Below the pieces are notes generated by a model. The model had not been told where the DNA came from. It worked only from the letters and a program-made list of their open reading frames with translations, and made no database searches. Position numbers and translations under genes: made by a program. From the NCBI GenBank assembly GCA_020847445.1, contig JADLBY010000134.1, positions 1 to 33,780 of the forward strand: DNA of 33,780 nt, in the 5' to 3' direction. Below are positions 18,073 through 26,067 of the stretch, one piece after another (within the stretch, counting starts at the first letter, position 1; every line of letters begins with the position of its first letter). The stretch comes from Sphingomonadaceae bacterium (lineage in GTDB: Bacteria; Pseudomonadota; Alphaproteobacteria; Sphingomonadales; Sphingomonadaceae).

Positions 18073-19010
18073 GCCGCAGCCTCCTGTGCGGTTTCGACCG
18101 GGCGTTTGCCGAGCAGGTGGCAGATGGCATAGCTCAGCTCTGCCCGGTTCAGGGTGTAGAAATGGAACTGGCGGACGCCACCCGCATATAATCTGCGGCA
18201 CATTTCGGCGGCGATGGTGGCCGCGACCAGCTGGCGCGCCGCCGGATGGTCGTCGAGCCCGTCGAACAGGTGCGCCATCCATTCGGGAATGGCGGTGCCC
18301 GTCATCTTCGACATGCGCTGGATCGCGGCGAAGTTGGAAACCGGCATGATGCCGGGGACGATTTCGGCATCGACACCCGCGCCGGCGGCCGCATCGCGGA
18401 AGCGGAAAAAAGTGTCGGGTTCGAAAAAGAACTGGGTGATCGCGCGGCTGGCCCCGGCGTCGAGCTTGCGCCTGAGAAAGTCGATGTCCGATTGCGCAGT
18501 TGCGGCTTCGGGATGGGTTTCGGGATAGGCGCTGACCGAAATTTCGAACGGATGCAGCTTGCGCAACCCTTCGACCAGTTCGGCGGCGCTGGCATAGCCC
18601 TGCGGATGCGGCTCGAACCGGCCGCCTGCATTGGGCGGATCGCCGCGCAACGCGACGATGTGGCGCACGCCTGCCGCCCAATAGGCATTGGCGACCTCGG
18701 CAATCTCGTCCCGGCTGGCATCGACACAGGTCAGGTGCGCGGCGGCGGGGATGGCGGTTTCACGAGCGATACGCGCGACGGTATTGTGCGTGCGTTCGCG
18801 CGTCGATCCGCCCGCGCCATAGGTGACGCTGACGAAACGGGGGGCGAGCGGGGCGAGCGTGACGATCGCATCCCACAACTGCTCCTCCATTTTTTCGGTC
18901 TTGGGGGGGAAGAATTCAAAGCTGATCTCGGCGTCGCCGGGCAGCCCTGCAAAGAGCGAGCTGGCGAGCGCGCGACGCGATTCGGCCGTCTGGTCGAGCG
19001 GCAATATCAT
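18069..19010 (-). CDS. metF: Methylenetetrahydrofolate reductase
   Basis: 313 residues, the usual size for bacterial MetF. It reduces 5,10-methylene-THF to 5-methyl-THF, the methyl donor for the MetH pair downstream, using FAD and NAD(P)H. Motifs include ISFEFFPPKTEKMEE, FVSVTYGAGGSTRERT, HLTCVD, IVALRGDPP and TQFFFEPDTFFRF with PGIMPVSNF. The start overlaps the stop of the regulator gene by 4 bp and its own stop overlaps the first metH half by 4 bp. This places regulator, metF and metH in one coupled transcript. Confidence 0.95.
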   Translation of the reverse strand: MILPLDQTAESRRALASSLFAGLPGDAEISFEFFPPKTEKMEEQLWDAIVTLAPLAPRFVSVTYGAGGSTRERTHNTVARIARETAIPAAAHLTCVDASRDEIAEVANAYWAAGVRHIVALRGDPPNAGGRFEPHPQGYASAAELVEGLRKLHPFEISVSAYPETHPEAATAQSDIDFLRRKLDAGASRAITQFFFEPDTFFRFRDAAAGAGVDAEIVPGIMPVSNFAAIQRMSKMTGTAIPEWMAHLFDGLDDHPAARQLVAATIAAEMCRRLYAGGVRQFHFYTLNRAELSYAICHLLGKRPVETAQEAAA

Positions 19011-20002
19011 GCAACATTCCTAAGCAATGGGGGCCTCAATCTGGGGGATTCGCTGGCTGTCTGGCCGCGTTGGCCGAGCCAGATCTTGACCGCAAGCGTG
19101 CCGCCTGCGAGCGTTTCGGTGCGTCCGGCAACCAGCCCCGCTGCGGCAAAGGCCCGCGCGATGCTCTCGTCGCTGAAGCCGAGCCGCGCATGGGCGTGCA
19201 CGCTGCGCAATTCTTCCAGATCGTGCGACGCAAAGTCGACGACCATCAACCTGCCGCCGGGCACGAGCACGCGCGCTGCCTCTGCTATCGCCCGTTCGGG
19301 ATGCTGGGCATAGTGCAGCACCTGGTGGAACAGGATCGTATCGAAACCGGCATCGGGGACTGGCAGGCCGTTAAAATCGCCGAGCACGATTTCGGTATGC
19401 GCCTGCACCGATGCTGCATCGGGCAGCCCCGCCAGCTTGGCGCGCGCCAGCCGCAGCATCTCGACGCTGTTGTCGAGCGCGACGAACCGGTCGGCACCCT
19501 TCGCGAACAATTCGATCATCCGTCCGGTGCCGGTGCCGATGTCGAGCACACGGCCGAGCGGGGTTTCTTCCAATATCGTCCGCATCGCGGATTCGACCTC
19601 GGCCTCGGCAATGTGCAGCGACCGGATCCGGTCCCACTCGGCGGCATGGGCATCGAACCAGGCCGCCGCCATGGCGGTGCGCGCCGAGCGGACTTCCTCC
19701 AGCCGGGCAAGGTCGCGCAGCACGGGCTTTGAATCCTCGGTGCCCGGCAGGCTGAACAGCGGTTCGATCGCGGGATGCGCCAGCATCGGGCCGGGACGCA
19801 GGAAAACCCAGGCGCCTTCGCGGCGGCGCTCGGCGATCCCGGCTTCGTCCAATATCTTGATATGCCGTGACACACGCGGCTGGCTTTGCCCCAAAATCTG
19901 CACAACCTCGCTGACCGACAGCTCCAATTGCCGTATCAACAGCGTGATTCGCAACCGCGTCGGATCGGCAAGCGCGCGCATTATGTTGAGCAAAGGCGTC
20001 AT
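19007..20002 (-). CDS. ArsR-type regulator fused to a SAM-methyltransferase fold (SahR-like), probable methionine-cycle regulator
   Basis: 331 residues. Residues 1-70 are an ArsR winged helix (MRALADPTRLRITLLI, then SVSEVVQILGQSQPRVSRHIKIL). Residues about 140-310 are a class I methyltransferase fold, with VLDIGTGTG at 152-160 and ALDNSVEML after it. This architecture matches SahR, an S-adenosylhomocysteine-responsive repressor of methionine genes known in Proteobacteria. It leads the metF-metH operon, and a perfect palindrome lies 9 bp before its start, which fits autoregulation. I infer that it senses SAH or SAM rather than methylating a substrate. There is no Shine-Dalgarno before ATG 20002; translation may be leaderless. 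A second ATG lies at 19981. Confidence 0.82.
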   Translation of the reverse strand: MTPLLNIMRALADPTRLRITLLIRQLELSVSEVVQILGQSQPRVSRHIKILDEAGIAERRREGAWVFLRPGPMLAHPAIEPLFSLPGTEDSKPVLRDLARLEEVRSARTAMAAAWFDAHAAEWDRIRSLHIAEAEVESAMRTILEETPLGRVLDIGTGTGRMIELFAKGADRFVALDNSVEMLRLARAKLAGLPDAASVQAHTEIVLGDFNGLPVPDAGFDTILFHQVLHYAQHPERAIAEAARVLVPGGRLMVVDFASHDLEELRSVHAHARLGFSDESIARAFAAAGLVAGRTETLAGGTLAVKIWLGQRGQTASESPRLRPPLLRNVA

Positions 20003-20011
20003 TGCGACGGG

Positions 20012-20031
20012 ATATAAAGAAATCTTTATAT
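20012..20031. promoter_or_regulatory. Probable operator of the methionine operon
   Basis: ATATAAAGAAATCTTTATAT: perfect 8-bp arms (20012-20019 and 20024-20031) around AAAT. It ends 9 bp before the start codon of the ArsR-methyltransferase gene and faces the lipoprotein gene on the other side. It is AT-rich in a GC-rich region and sized for an ArsR dimer. Binding by the adjacent regulator is inferred. I saw no second copy in the window. Confidence 0.75.
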
Positions 20032-20235
20032 GATGTCAATTGGCGCATTTGTGACATATTTTTGAACCGCTGGTCGTCAAATGCGGTCAAACGGGCGCAC
20101 TCTACGCATTTTGTAGAAAAAACCCGATTGCGTTGGAAGTTTGAAGCCGCTAGTGCAGCCTTCGCAAGCCAAGCTATGCACAATGCATGCTGCTTGTCAG
20201 GTTTTCTGAAGTTCTTTGTTAGGGGGATTTCCCAA

Positions 20236-20547
20236 ATGAAAAAGATTGCTGTTTCTCTCGTTCTCGCTTCGGCAATGGCTCTCGCTGCTTGCTCGGGCGC
20301 TGAAGAAGCCACCACCGAAGAAGCTACTGCCGGTGCAGAAGAAGCTGCTACCGACGCCGCTGCTGGCGCCGAAGCTGCTACCGACGCTGCCGCTGGTGCA
20401 GAAGCTGCTGCTACCGACGCTGCCGCCGCCGCTGGCGACGCTGCCGAAGCTGGCAAGGACGCTGCTGCCGCCGCTGGCGACGCTGCTGCCAAGGCTGGCG
20501 ACGCTGCTGCAGCTGCTGGCGAAGCAGCCAAGGAAGCTACCAAGTAA
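20236..20547 (+). CDS. Ala/Asp/Glu-rich repetitive lipoprotein
   Basis: 103 residues from ATG 20236 with a strong AGGGGGA Shine-Dalgarno sequence. The N-terminus MKKIAVSLVLASAMALAAC is a lipoprotein signal ending in a lipobox LAAC, so the protein should be lipid-anchored. The mature part is made almost only of Ala, Glu, Asp, Gly, Thr and Lys in loose repeats (EAATDAAAGA, AAAGDAA), and would be helical, acidic and flexible. Alanine is coded by about thirty GCT codons and no GCG, unlike the neighbouring genes. With a textbook terminator behind it, this suggests an abundant envelope protein. I do not recognise a named family. Confidence 0.88.
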   Translation: MKKIAVSLVLASAMALAACSGAEEATTEEATAGAEEAATDAAAGAEAATDAAAGAEAAATDAAAAAGDAAEAGKDAAAAAGDAAAKAGDAAAAAGEAAKEATK

Positions 20548-20580
20548 TAGCTTTCCGGCTTACAGCTAGAAATCGAAAGG

Positions 20581-20610
20581 GGCTGTCCTGCATTGCAGGG
20601 CAGCCTTTTT
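20581..20610 (+). terminator. Rho-independent terminator after the Ala-rich lipoprotein gene
   Basis: GGCTGTCCTGC (20581-20591) pairs with GCAGGGCAGCC (20595-20605) around an ATT loop, giving 11 pairs with one G-U. Five T follow (20606-20610). It lies 33 bases after the lipoprotein stop codon. Confidence 0.9.
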
Positions 20611-20647
20611 CTTTGCACTCACGCCCGGCCAAATGTAGCATTTGACG

Positions 20648-20821
20648 ATGCGCTGCTGCCTGTCGTTTCTCCTGCTGCTGTCCGCTTGCGGCCCCGCACC
20701 GACCGACCCCGGGCCGGGCGGCGTGAGCGTGGAGGATGCGCAGGCGCTCGACGCGGCGGCCGCCAAGCTGGAGAAAGAGCAGGCCGATCCGCCGATGCTG
20801 CCCGAACAGACCGGCGAGTAA
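20648..20821 (+). CDS. Very small lipoprotein (57 residues)
   Basis: ATG 20648 to TAA 20821. The N-terminus MRCCLSFLLLLSAC ends in a lipobox LSAC, so about 44 residues remain after lipidation at C14. The mature part starts Pro-rich (GPAPTDPGPGG), then has an acidic/basic helix (VEDAQALDAAAAKLEKEQA) and a short PPMLPEQTGE tail. It follows a strong terminator, so it needs its own promoter, which I cannot place. It ends 18 bp before the end of the convergent serine hydrolase gene. The function is unknown. The clean signal and in-frame stop support it as a gene. Confidence 0.65.
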   Translation: MRCCLSFLLLLSACGPAPTDPGPGGVSVEDAQALDAAAAKLEKEQADPPMLPEQTGE

Positions 20822-20839
20822 CGACCTGCCGTCAGACCC

Positions 20840-21955
20840 CTAGCGGTGATGGATGGCCACCGCCCGCGAAACCGCCTGCATCATCGCCATCCGCGCCGGG
20901 ATCGACGATGTCGTGCTCGCGATCATCACCACCACCGCATAGCGCGTTCCATCGGGCGCGGTCATGATGCCGATATCATTATAGCCCGTCGATACCGGCG
21001 CGAGTTCCTGCCCGGTTCCGGTCTTGTGGCCAAAGCGCCAGCCAGCGGGCACGCCAGCCTTCAACCGGTTCGGACCGCTTTTGGTGCGTTCCAGCATCGC
21101 CAGCAACAGGCGGGTCGAGGCGGGCGAAAGCAATTCGCCGCGTGCCAGACGGGCGAGCGCGCCGGCGATGGCATCGGGGGCGGCACCGTCGACGGGGTCG
21201 GCCAGATAGGCATCGAGCGCCGCCTTTCGCCTTTCCAGCGGCAATTCTGCACGCGCGGCATAGAATCGCCGGCCGATCGAATAGTCCTGCTGCCAGCTCA
21301 ATCCCGCAATCTGGCTTTGCATCAACCGTTCGCCGGGGCCGAACCGGATCTTCCCGAGCCGCTTGCGCTCAATGAAATTGCGCACCGCTTCGGGCCCTCC
21401 CGCCGTGCGCAACAGGCTGTCATTCGCCGTATTGTCGCTGGCGGTGATCGCCTGTTCGAGCAGGCTGAGCACGGTTTCCTCAACCGCCCCGTTGGCAATC
21501 ACACGGTCCCGGATCGGCTGGTGGAATACGGCAAGGTCCGACATGGTGATGCGGACGGTCTGGTCGAGCCGCACCCGTCCGCTGTCGACCTGATCGAGGA
21601 TCGTCATCGCCACCCACATTTTCGACACGCTCTGCTGCGGGAAATATTCCCCCAGCCGCTTGCCTGTCACCCAGTCGCCATCGATCCGCTGCACGGCGAT
21701 GCCCGTCCGGCCCGGAAACTGGCGCCAGGCTGCATCAATGTCGGCCACCAGCTGATCGGGGGCAGTGGACCGGGCGACCCGCGCCGGTTCCGGCGGACGC
21801 GGGGTCGGGCGCTGCACCGGCGGCGGGGCAGGCTGGGTCACGATCACGCGCGGCTTGGATTGGGCTTGCGGCGGTATTCTGGCGGGTGCCGATACACAGC
21901 CGCCAAGTGTCGCCAGCAACAAGACAATCAAAGCCGATCTCGCGAACATCTGCAC
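20840..21955 (-). CDS. Lipoprotein serine hydrolase, class A beta-lactamase fold
   Basis: 371 residues from ATG 21955. A lipobox LGGC gives a lipidated C20, followed by a Pro-rich linker (~23-60). The penicillin-recognising motifs are present: SVSK (S109, K112), SDN (173-175) and KTG (311-313). The region after SDN keeps TANDSLLRTAGGPEAV, but the omega-loop ExxLN is not clear (ERLMQ, 209-213, is the best candidate), and about 50 extra residues (~225-275) follow. It could be a periplasmic beta-lactamase, a DD-peptidase or esterase-like enzyme; resistance should not be assumed. The 3' end converges on the small lipoprotein gene. Confidence 0.85.
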   Translation of the reverse strand: MQMFARSALIVLLLATLGGCVSAPARIPPQAQSKPRVIVTQPAPPPVQRPTPRPPEPARVARSTAPDQLVADIDAAWRQFPGRTGIAVQRIDGDWVTGKRLGEYFPQQSVSKMWVAMTILDQVDSGRVRLDQTVRITMSDLAVFHQPIRDRVIANGAVEETVLSLLEQAITASDNTANDSLLRTAGGPEAVRNFIERKRLGKIRFGPGERLMQSQIAGLSWQQDYSIGRRFYAARAELPLERRKAALDAYLADPVDGAAPDAIAGALARLARGELLSPASTRLLLAMLERTKSGPNRLKAGVPAGWRFGHKTGTGQELAPVSTGYNDIGIMTAPDGTRYAVVVMIASTTSSIPARMAMMQAVSRAVAIHHR

Positions 21956-22165
21956 TGCTTACTCCTGAAAATTTTACAAAACATGACTAGCGGTCAATAT
22001 CGGCCCGGGAAAGCGCCCGGACCCAGCTTTGCGGCCAGTCGAGTCTGTCCGTCCGACAAAGCGTTGGCCATTAAATCCAAGGTTATAGAAACCGATATTA
22101 CTTGACCTGAACGGGATGGCGTAGTTGTCCTGACGCAATCAAAATCACTCGCGGGAGCATGATCC

Positions 22166-23737
22166 ATGTCCGAAGAAGGCCTTTTTATCGGTTCGACCGC
22201 AGAAGGCGCGCGTCAGGCCATCAACTGGAAAAGGGCTAACCGCCACGGACTGATCGCGGGCGCGACCGGCACCGGCAAGACCATCACCCTGCAGGTCATG
22301 GCAGAAGGTTTTTCGAAGAACGGCGTTCCCGTATTCGTGTCCGATGTGAAGGGCGACCTTTCGGGCATGGCGATGGCGGGCGCCGCCACACAGAAGAATC
22401 ATGAGATATTCGCCAGCCGCGCACAGGAAATTGGCGACAGCGAATGGGTCTATTCGGACAATCCGGTGCAGTTCTGGGATCTGTTCGGCGAAAATGGCCA
22501 TCCGGTGCGGACCACGGTTTCCGAAATGGGGCCGCTGATGCTGGCGCGGCTGATGGACCTGAACGAGGTGCAGGAAGGGGTGCTGACCATCGCCTTCCAT
22601 GTCGCCGACAAGGAAGCGATGCTGCTGCTCGACCTTGACGACCTGCAGGCGATGCTCGTCAACATTGCCGAGCGTGCGGAGGAAATGACCACGACCTATG
22701 GCAATGTTTCAAAGCAGAGCGTGGGTTCGATCCAGCGCTCGCTGCTGCAGTTGCGCAGCCAGGGTGGCGACCGTTTCTTTGGCGAGCCCGCGCTCGATCT
22801 CGATGATTTCATCGCCTGTGACGACCGGGGACGCGGGATCATCAATATCCTGTCGGCCGAAAAGCTGATGCAGAGCCCCAAGCTCTATTCGACCTTTCTG
22901 CTCTGGCTGCTCTCCGAACTGTTCGAAACGCTTCCCGAGATCGGCGATCCGGACAAGCCGAAACTCGTCTTCTTTTTCGATGAAGCGCATCTGCTGTTCA
23001 GCGACGCGCCCAAGGCGCTGGTCGAAAAGATCGAACAGGTCGTGCGCCTTATCCGTTCAAAGGGCGTGGGCGTCTATTTCATCACCCAGAACCCGATCGA
23101 CATACCCGATACCGTCGCCGGACAGCTCAACAACCGTGTCCAGCACAAGCTGAACGCCTTCACCCCGCGCGATCAGGCGGCGGTCAAATCGGCGGCGGAA
23201 ACCTTTCGCGCCAACCCCAGGATCGATGTCGCCACCGCCATCACCGAGCTGAAAGTCGGCGAGGCGCTGGTATCGGTATTGCAGGCCGATGGCGCGCCGA
23301 CCCCGGTCGAACGCACGCTGATCAAGCCGCCCGCCTCGCGCACCGGCCCGCTGACCCCGCAGGAACGCGGCGTGATGATCAGCACCGACGCGATTGGCGA
23401 TAAATATGACGATCTGGTCGATCGCGAATCGGCCGAGGAAATCCTGGCCGCCAAGGGTGCCCAGGCCGCCGCCGCCGCAGAAGCCGCCGAGGCGGCCGAA
23501 GATCAGGCCAGGGCCGATGCGATTGCCGCAAAGGAAAAGGCCAAGGCCGATGCCGCCGCCGCCAAGGAGGCCGCGCGCGAAGCCGCACGTCAGGCGCGCG
23601 AGGCGGCCAAGCCCAGCATGGCCGAAAAAATGGTGCAGTCGGCGGCGCGTTCGGCGGCAACATCGGTCGGGCGCCAGCTGGCCGGCAATCTGGGCAAGTC
23701 GCTGGTGCGCGGAATATTGGGCAGCCTGTTCAAATAG
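22166..23737 (+). CDS. DUF853 / YjgR-like HerA-FtsK superfamily ATPase
   Basis: 523 residues from ATG 22166; an in-frame ATG six bases upstream (22160) is an alternative start. Walker A is GATGTGKT (32-39). Then follow [14 protein letters not shown], a Walker [11 protein letters not shown] near 272-282, and the sensor-like [18 protein letters not shown]. This order is that of DUF853/YjgR proteins. The C-terminal 100 residues are an Ala/Lys/Glu-rich coiled coil (about 430-495) followed by a basic tail with [22 protein letters not shown]. The family is predicted to act on DNA or in secretion-like roles; its cellular function is unclear. A 210-bp gap upstream probably holds its promoter; I see no firm boxes. 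Confidence 0.9.
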   Translation: MSEEGLFIGSTAEGARQAINWKRANRHGLIAGATGTGKTITLQVMAEGFSKNGVPVFVSDVKGDLSGMAMAGAATQKNHEIFASRAQEIGDSEWVYSDNPVQFWDLFGENGHPVRTTVSEMGPLMLARLMDLNEVQEGVLTIAFHVADKEAMLLLDLDDLQAMLVNIAERAEEMTTTYGNVSKQSVGSIQRSLLQLRSQGGDRFFGEPALDLDDFIACDDRGRGIINILSAEKLMQSPKLYSTFLLWLLSELFETLPEIGDPDKPKLVFFFDEAHLLFSDAPKALVEKIEQVVRLIRSKGVGVYFITQNPIDIPDTVAGQLNNRVQHKLNAFTPRDQAAVKSAAETFRANPRIDVATAITELKVGEALVSVLQADGAPTPVERTLIKPPASRTGPLTPQERGVMISTDAIGDKYDDLVDRESAEEILAAKGAQAAAAAEAAEAAEDQARADAIAAKEKAKADAAAAKEAAREAARQAREAAKPSMAEKMVQSAARSAATSVGRQLAGNLGKSLVRGILGSLFK

Positions 23738-23753
23738 ACATGCCGAACGAAAT

Positions 23754-23785
23754 GTGCGGCCGTGCCCAAAAAGGCACGGCCGCAC
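23754..23785. terminator. Strong hairpin between convergent genes
   Basis: GTGCGGCCGTGCC (23754-23766) and GGCACGGCCGCAC (23773-23785) form a perfect 13-bp stem with a CAAAAA loop. It lies 16 bp after the DUF853 stop. There is no T-tract after the stem on the plus strand. It probably insulates both transcripts. Confidence 0.75.
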
Positions 23786-23838
23786 GGGTGTCCGTCGAAT
23801 GCAGATGGGTCGCTATTGCAGGTCTTCGACGGACACCC
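23786..23838. repeat. Second inverted repeat, one arm inside the SH3 gene
   Basis: GGGTGTCCGTCGAA (23786-23799) is the exact reverse complement of 23825-23838, which encodes part of the final residues of the SH3-domain protein. The 25-bp loop contains that gene's stop codon. It directly abuts the 13-bp-stem hairpin, so a minus-strand transcript would fold two hairpins in tandem. Confidence 0.8.
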
Positions 23839-24670
23839 ACCCCCGGGATCCAAAATTATCGGTCATTTCGACAAACAGGCCTTCGCGATTGCCTGTCGGG
23901 TTGAGCGCGGTTCCGGCGCGCAACGCGCGAATGACCGTGCTGCCCTTGTCGGCAGCCTGATACATGCTGGTATCGACCGCGACCGTCGCACCCGCAGCCG
24001 CCTTGGGGGCGGCAGGGGTGGTTTGCGCGAGGATCGATGCCTGCCCGCCCACGGCGTTGAACGCCTTCATAAAGGCTTCGGCCAGCATCTTGCCATCCTT
24101 GCTGGAGCCATAGCCCGCAGCGTTGACGCCGCCTTCCCAGGCCGATGCGCCGCCAAAGGTCAGCGCGGACTTCTTGACCTCGCCGCTGCCGCTGACCAGC
24201 GTCAGGCCGTTGGCCGGGCTGACCACGCGTATGCCCGCAGCAACGGTCTTCTTCTTGCCGCCAAGCCCGCCAAACATGCCGAGCAACGGACCCGCAAGCG
24301 GCACGCCGCCAACAAGGCCGCCGACCGCGCCCGAACGGACAAGCCCTTCGGTAACCGCCGCCTTGGCCAGATTGATGCTCTTGTCGACCTCTTCCTTGTC
24401 GCCGGCGATCACGTTCATCAGATAATCGGCGGGCTCGCTGCTCGCCGGGTTGTGCGGCGTGAAACAGCCCGATTCGAGCGCCAGCGCATTCACCAGCTCG
24501 CGCGGGCTGCCCAGACCAAATTTGGTCCAGCCCTGCGTATCGCCGTCAACGACCGCGATCGTACCGTGATTCTGTTCGCATTTGACAAGCGTCAGCGCCG
24601 GTTCCTCATCCTTCGCCATCGCCCCCGACGCCAGCGCCACCGCCGCGACGAACCCTGCCAAGTTACGCAT
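23813..24670 (-). CDS. Exported protein with C-terminal bacterial SH3 domain
   Basis: 285 residues from ATG 24670 (MRNLAGFVAAVALASGAMA, a signal peptide). ATG 24679 (MGHMRN) is an alternative; the AGGGGA site sits too close to that one. The mature protein begins KDEEPALTLVKCEQNHGTIAVVDGD. Its middle has Gly-rich hydrophobic stretches (GAVGGLVGGVPLAGPLLGMFGGLGG), then a beta-rich region (GLTLVSGSGEVKKSALTFGG). The last 60 residues fit an SH3b domain (YQAADKGSTVIRALRAGTAL to FGSRGWVSVEDLQ), often a peptidoglycan or protein-binding module. The middle part faintly recalls CsgG-like envelope proteins, but I would not name it. It is single and flanked by its own hairpins. Confidence 0.8.
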   Translation of the reverse strand: MRNLAGFVAAVALASGAMAKDEEPALTLVKCEQNHGTIAVVDGDTQGWTKFGLGSPRELVNALALESGCFTPHNPASSEPADYLMNVIAGDKEEVDKSINLAKAAVTEGLVRSGAVGGLVGGVPLAGPLLGMFGGLGGKKKTVAAGIRVVSPANGLTLVSGSGEVKKSALTFGGASAWEGGVNAAGYGSSKDGKMLAEAFMKAFNAVGGQASILAQTTPAAPKAAAGATVAVDTSMYQAADKGSTVIRALRAGTALNPTGNREGLFVEMTDNFGSRGWVSVEDLQ

Positions 24671-24806
24671 GTGCCCCATTCCCCTATGCACCAAGCTCCA
24701 TGCGCATCCGATAGACCGGTCGGGCGACAAATAATTGTAAGAACGCAACAGGCCGCGATCGGCGGCGCCGGTCGAAAAAATAGCGGCACAGGCATTGCAA
24801 TCCGCA

Positions 24807-24826
24807 GTTTAATCGCGCAATTAAAC
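24807..24826. promoter_or_regulatory. Candidate operator upstream of the acyl-CoA dehydrogenase cluster
   Basis: GTTTAATCGCGCAATTAAAC is a 20-bp palindrome with one mismatched pair (C14/A19 positions of the site). It ends 19 bp before the ATG at 24846. Size and placement suit a TetR-type dimer repressing the catabolic genes. No such regulator gene is visible in the window. Confidence 0.6.
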
Positions 24827-24845
24827 GGCAAGAGAGGAATCAGCC

Positions 24846-26057
24846 ATGACCCAGCCCGCAGCCAATGAGCTTGCCGATTTCGAGGCACAGTGCGACGCGT
24901 GGTTCCGCGAGCATATCGTCGCCGACCCGGGCTTCATGCTGCCGCTGACCTTCATGGAGGTTTCGACCGACCAGCAGTTCGAATTCCTGCAAAACTGGCA
25001 GAACCGGGTCTATGAGGCCGGCTATATCGGGATGAGCTGGCCCGCCGAATATGGCGGCCGCGGCATGCATCCCGAATTTCAGCGGATCGCAACCCGGATC
25101 ATGAAACAGCATGACGCACCGATCATGCTCAATGCGATCGGCAATGGCTGGGCCGGGCCGCTGATCCTCGACATCGGCACCGAGGAACAGAAAAAGCGCT
25201 ACATCAAGCCGATGCTCGCGGCGGAGGAAATCTGGTGCCAGGGCTTTTCCGAACCCGAAAACGGTTCCGACCTTGGCAATGCCCAGTGCCGTGCCGTGCG
25301 CGACGGCGACGACTATATCGTCAACGGTTCCAAAATCTGGACCTCGCTGGGCGACCGGGCGCATATGATGATCCTGCTCGCGCGCACCGATCCGGATGCG
25401 CCGAACAAATATGCCGGGCTCAGCTTCTTCCTCTCGCCGATGCGCGTGCCCGGAATCGAAACCCGGCGGATCAGGAAGCTCACCGGCGAATATGGCTTCG
25501 TCCAGACCTTTTTCGACAATGCCCGCATCCCCGCCAGCGACATCATGGGCGCGGAAGGCCAGGGCTGGCTGGTCGCGATGAAGACGCTCGAATATGAACG
25601 CGGCGCGAAGGTCAATCTGGCGGGAGGTTCCTTCGCCAAGGAAATGGACGTCATGGAAATATTGGAGCTGGCCCGCACCGCGCAGCGCGGGGGCAAGCCG
25701 TTGCTCGACGATCCGGTGATGCGCGACAGGCTGGTCGAATTCCTGATCGACGCGCAGGCGCTCAACCTCAACAATGCCCGCAGGCGGATGGCCCCGCTCA
25801 ATCAGGACCATCCGATGGGGCTGTCGCTGATCAACAAGCTGGCGCGCACCGAACTGGTGCGCGAGCTGACCCAGTTCGCGCTGCAGTTCCAGGGGGCCAA
25901 AGCGGGCTATTATGTCGGTGACGAAAATGCCGTCGACGGCGGCTTCTGGCACCGCAGCTACCTCAACAGCTTCTCCGCCACGATCGGCGGGGGAACCAGC
26001 GAAATTCAACGCAACATCATCGGCGAGCATGTGCTCGGCCTACCCAAGACGAAATAG
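24846..26057 (+). CDS. Acyl-CoA dehydrogenase
   Basis: 403 residues with AGAGGA upstream of ATG 24846. It is an FAD enzyme forming the 2,3-double bond of an acyl-CoA and passing electrons to ETF. Visible motifs: WPAEYGGRGM, WCQGFSEPENGSDLGNAQ, YIVNGSKIWTSLGDRAHMMILLARTDP, and the C-terminal FSATIGGGTSEIQRNIIGEHVLGLP. Length and N-terminus fit the FadE-like group acting on bulky or branched acyl-CoAs, such as steroid or terpenoid side chains; the substrate is inference. It leads a plus-strand cluster with an enoyl-CoA hydratase 10 bp downstream, then a synthetase and a P450. Confidence 0.92.
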   Translation: MTQPAANELADFEAQCDAWFREHIVADPGFMLPLTFMEVSTDQQFEFLQNWQNRVYEAGYIGMSWPAEYGGRGMHPEFQRIATRIMKQHDAPIMLNAIGNGWAGPLILDIGTEEQKKRYIKPMLAAEEIWCQGFSEPENGSDLGNAQCRAVRDGDDYIVNGSKIWTSLGDRAHMMILLARTDPDAPNKYAGLSFFLSPMRVPGIETRRIRKLTGEYGFVQTFFDNARIPASDIMGAEGQGWLVAMKTLEYERGAKVNLAGGSFAKEMDVMEILELARTAQRGGKPLLDDPVMRDRLVEFLIDAQALNLNNARRRMAPLNQDHPMGLSLINKLARTELVRELTQFALQFQGAKAGYYVGDENAVDGGFWHRSYLNSFSATIGGGTSEIQRNIIGEHVLGLPKTK

Positions 26058-26067
26058 GAGACAGTGA

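Noticed and set aside
20236..20547. Tandem repeat or CRISPR-like array
   Set aside because: The repetition is at codon level for Ala/Asp/Gly; there are no constant repeats with unique spacers.
19371..20618. Long minus-strand frame joining the Ala-rich lipoprotein region to the regulator
   Set aside because: It reads the repeat and the regulator in the wrong frame; the lipoprotein has its own signal peptide, ribosome site and terminator.
20840..21955. Antibiotic-resistance beta-lactamase
   Set aside because: The ExxLN motif is not clear and there is an insertion; sequence alone does not support resistance.
21956..22165. Sigma-70-like boxes (TTGACC near 22103) before the DUF853 gene
   Set aside because: No convincing -10 at suitable spacing, so I did not call a promoter.
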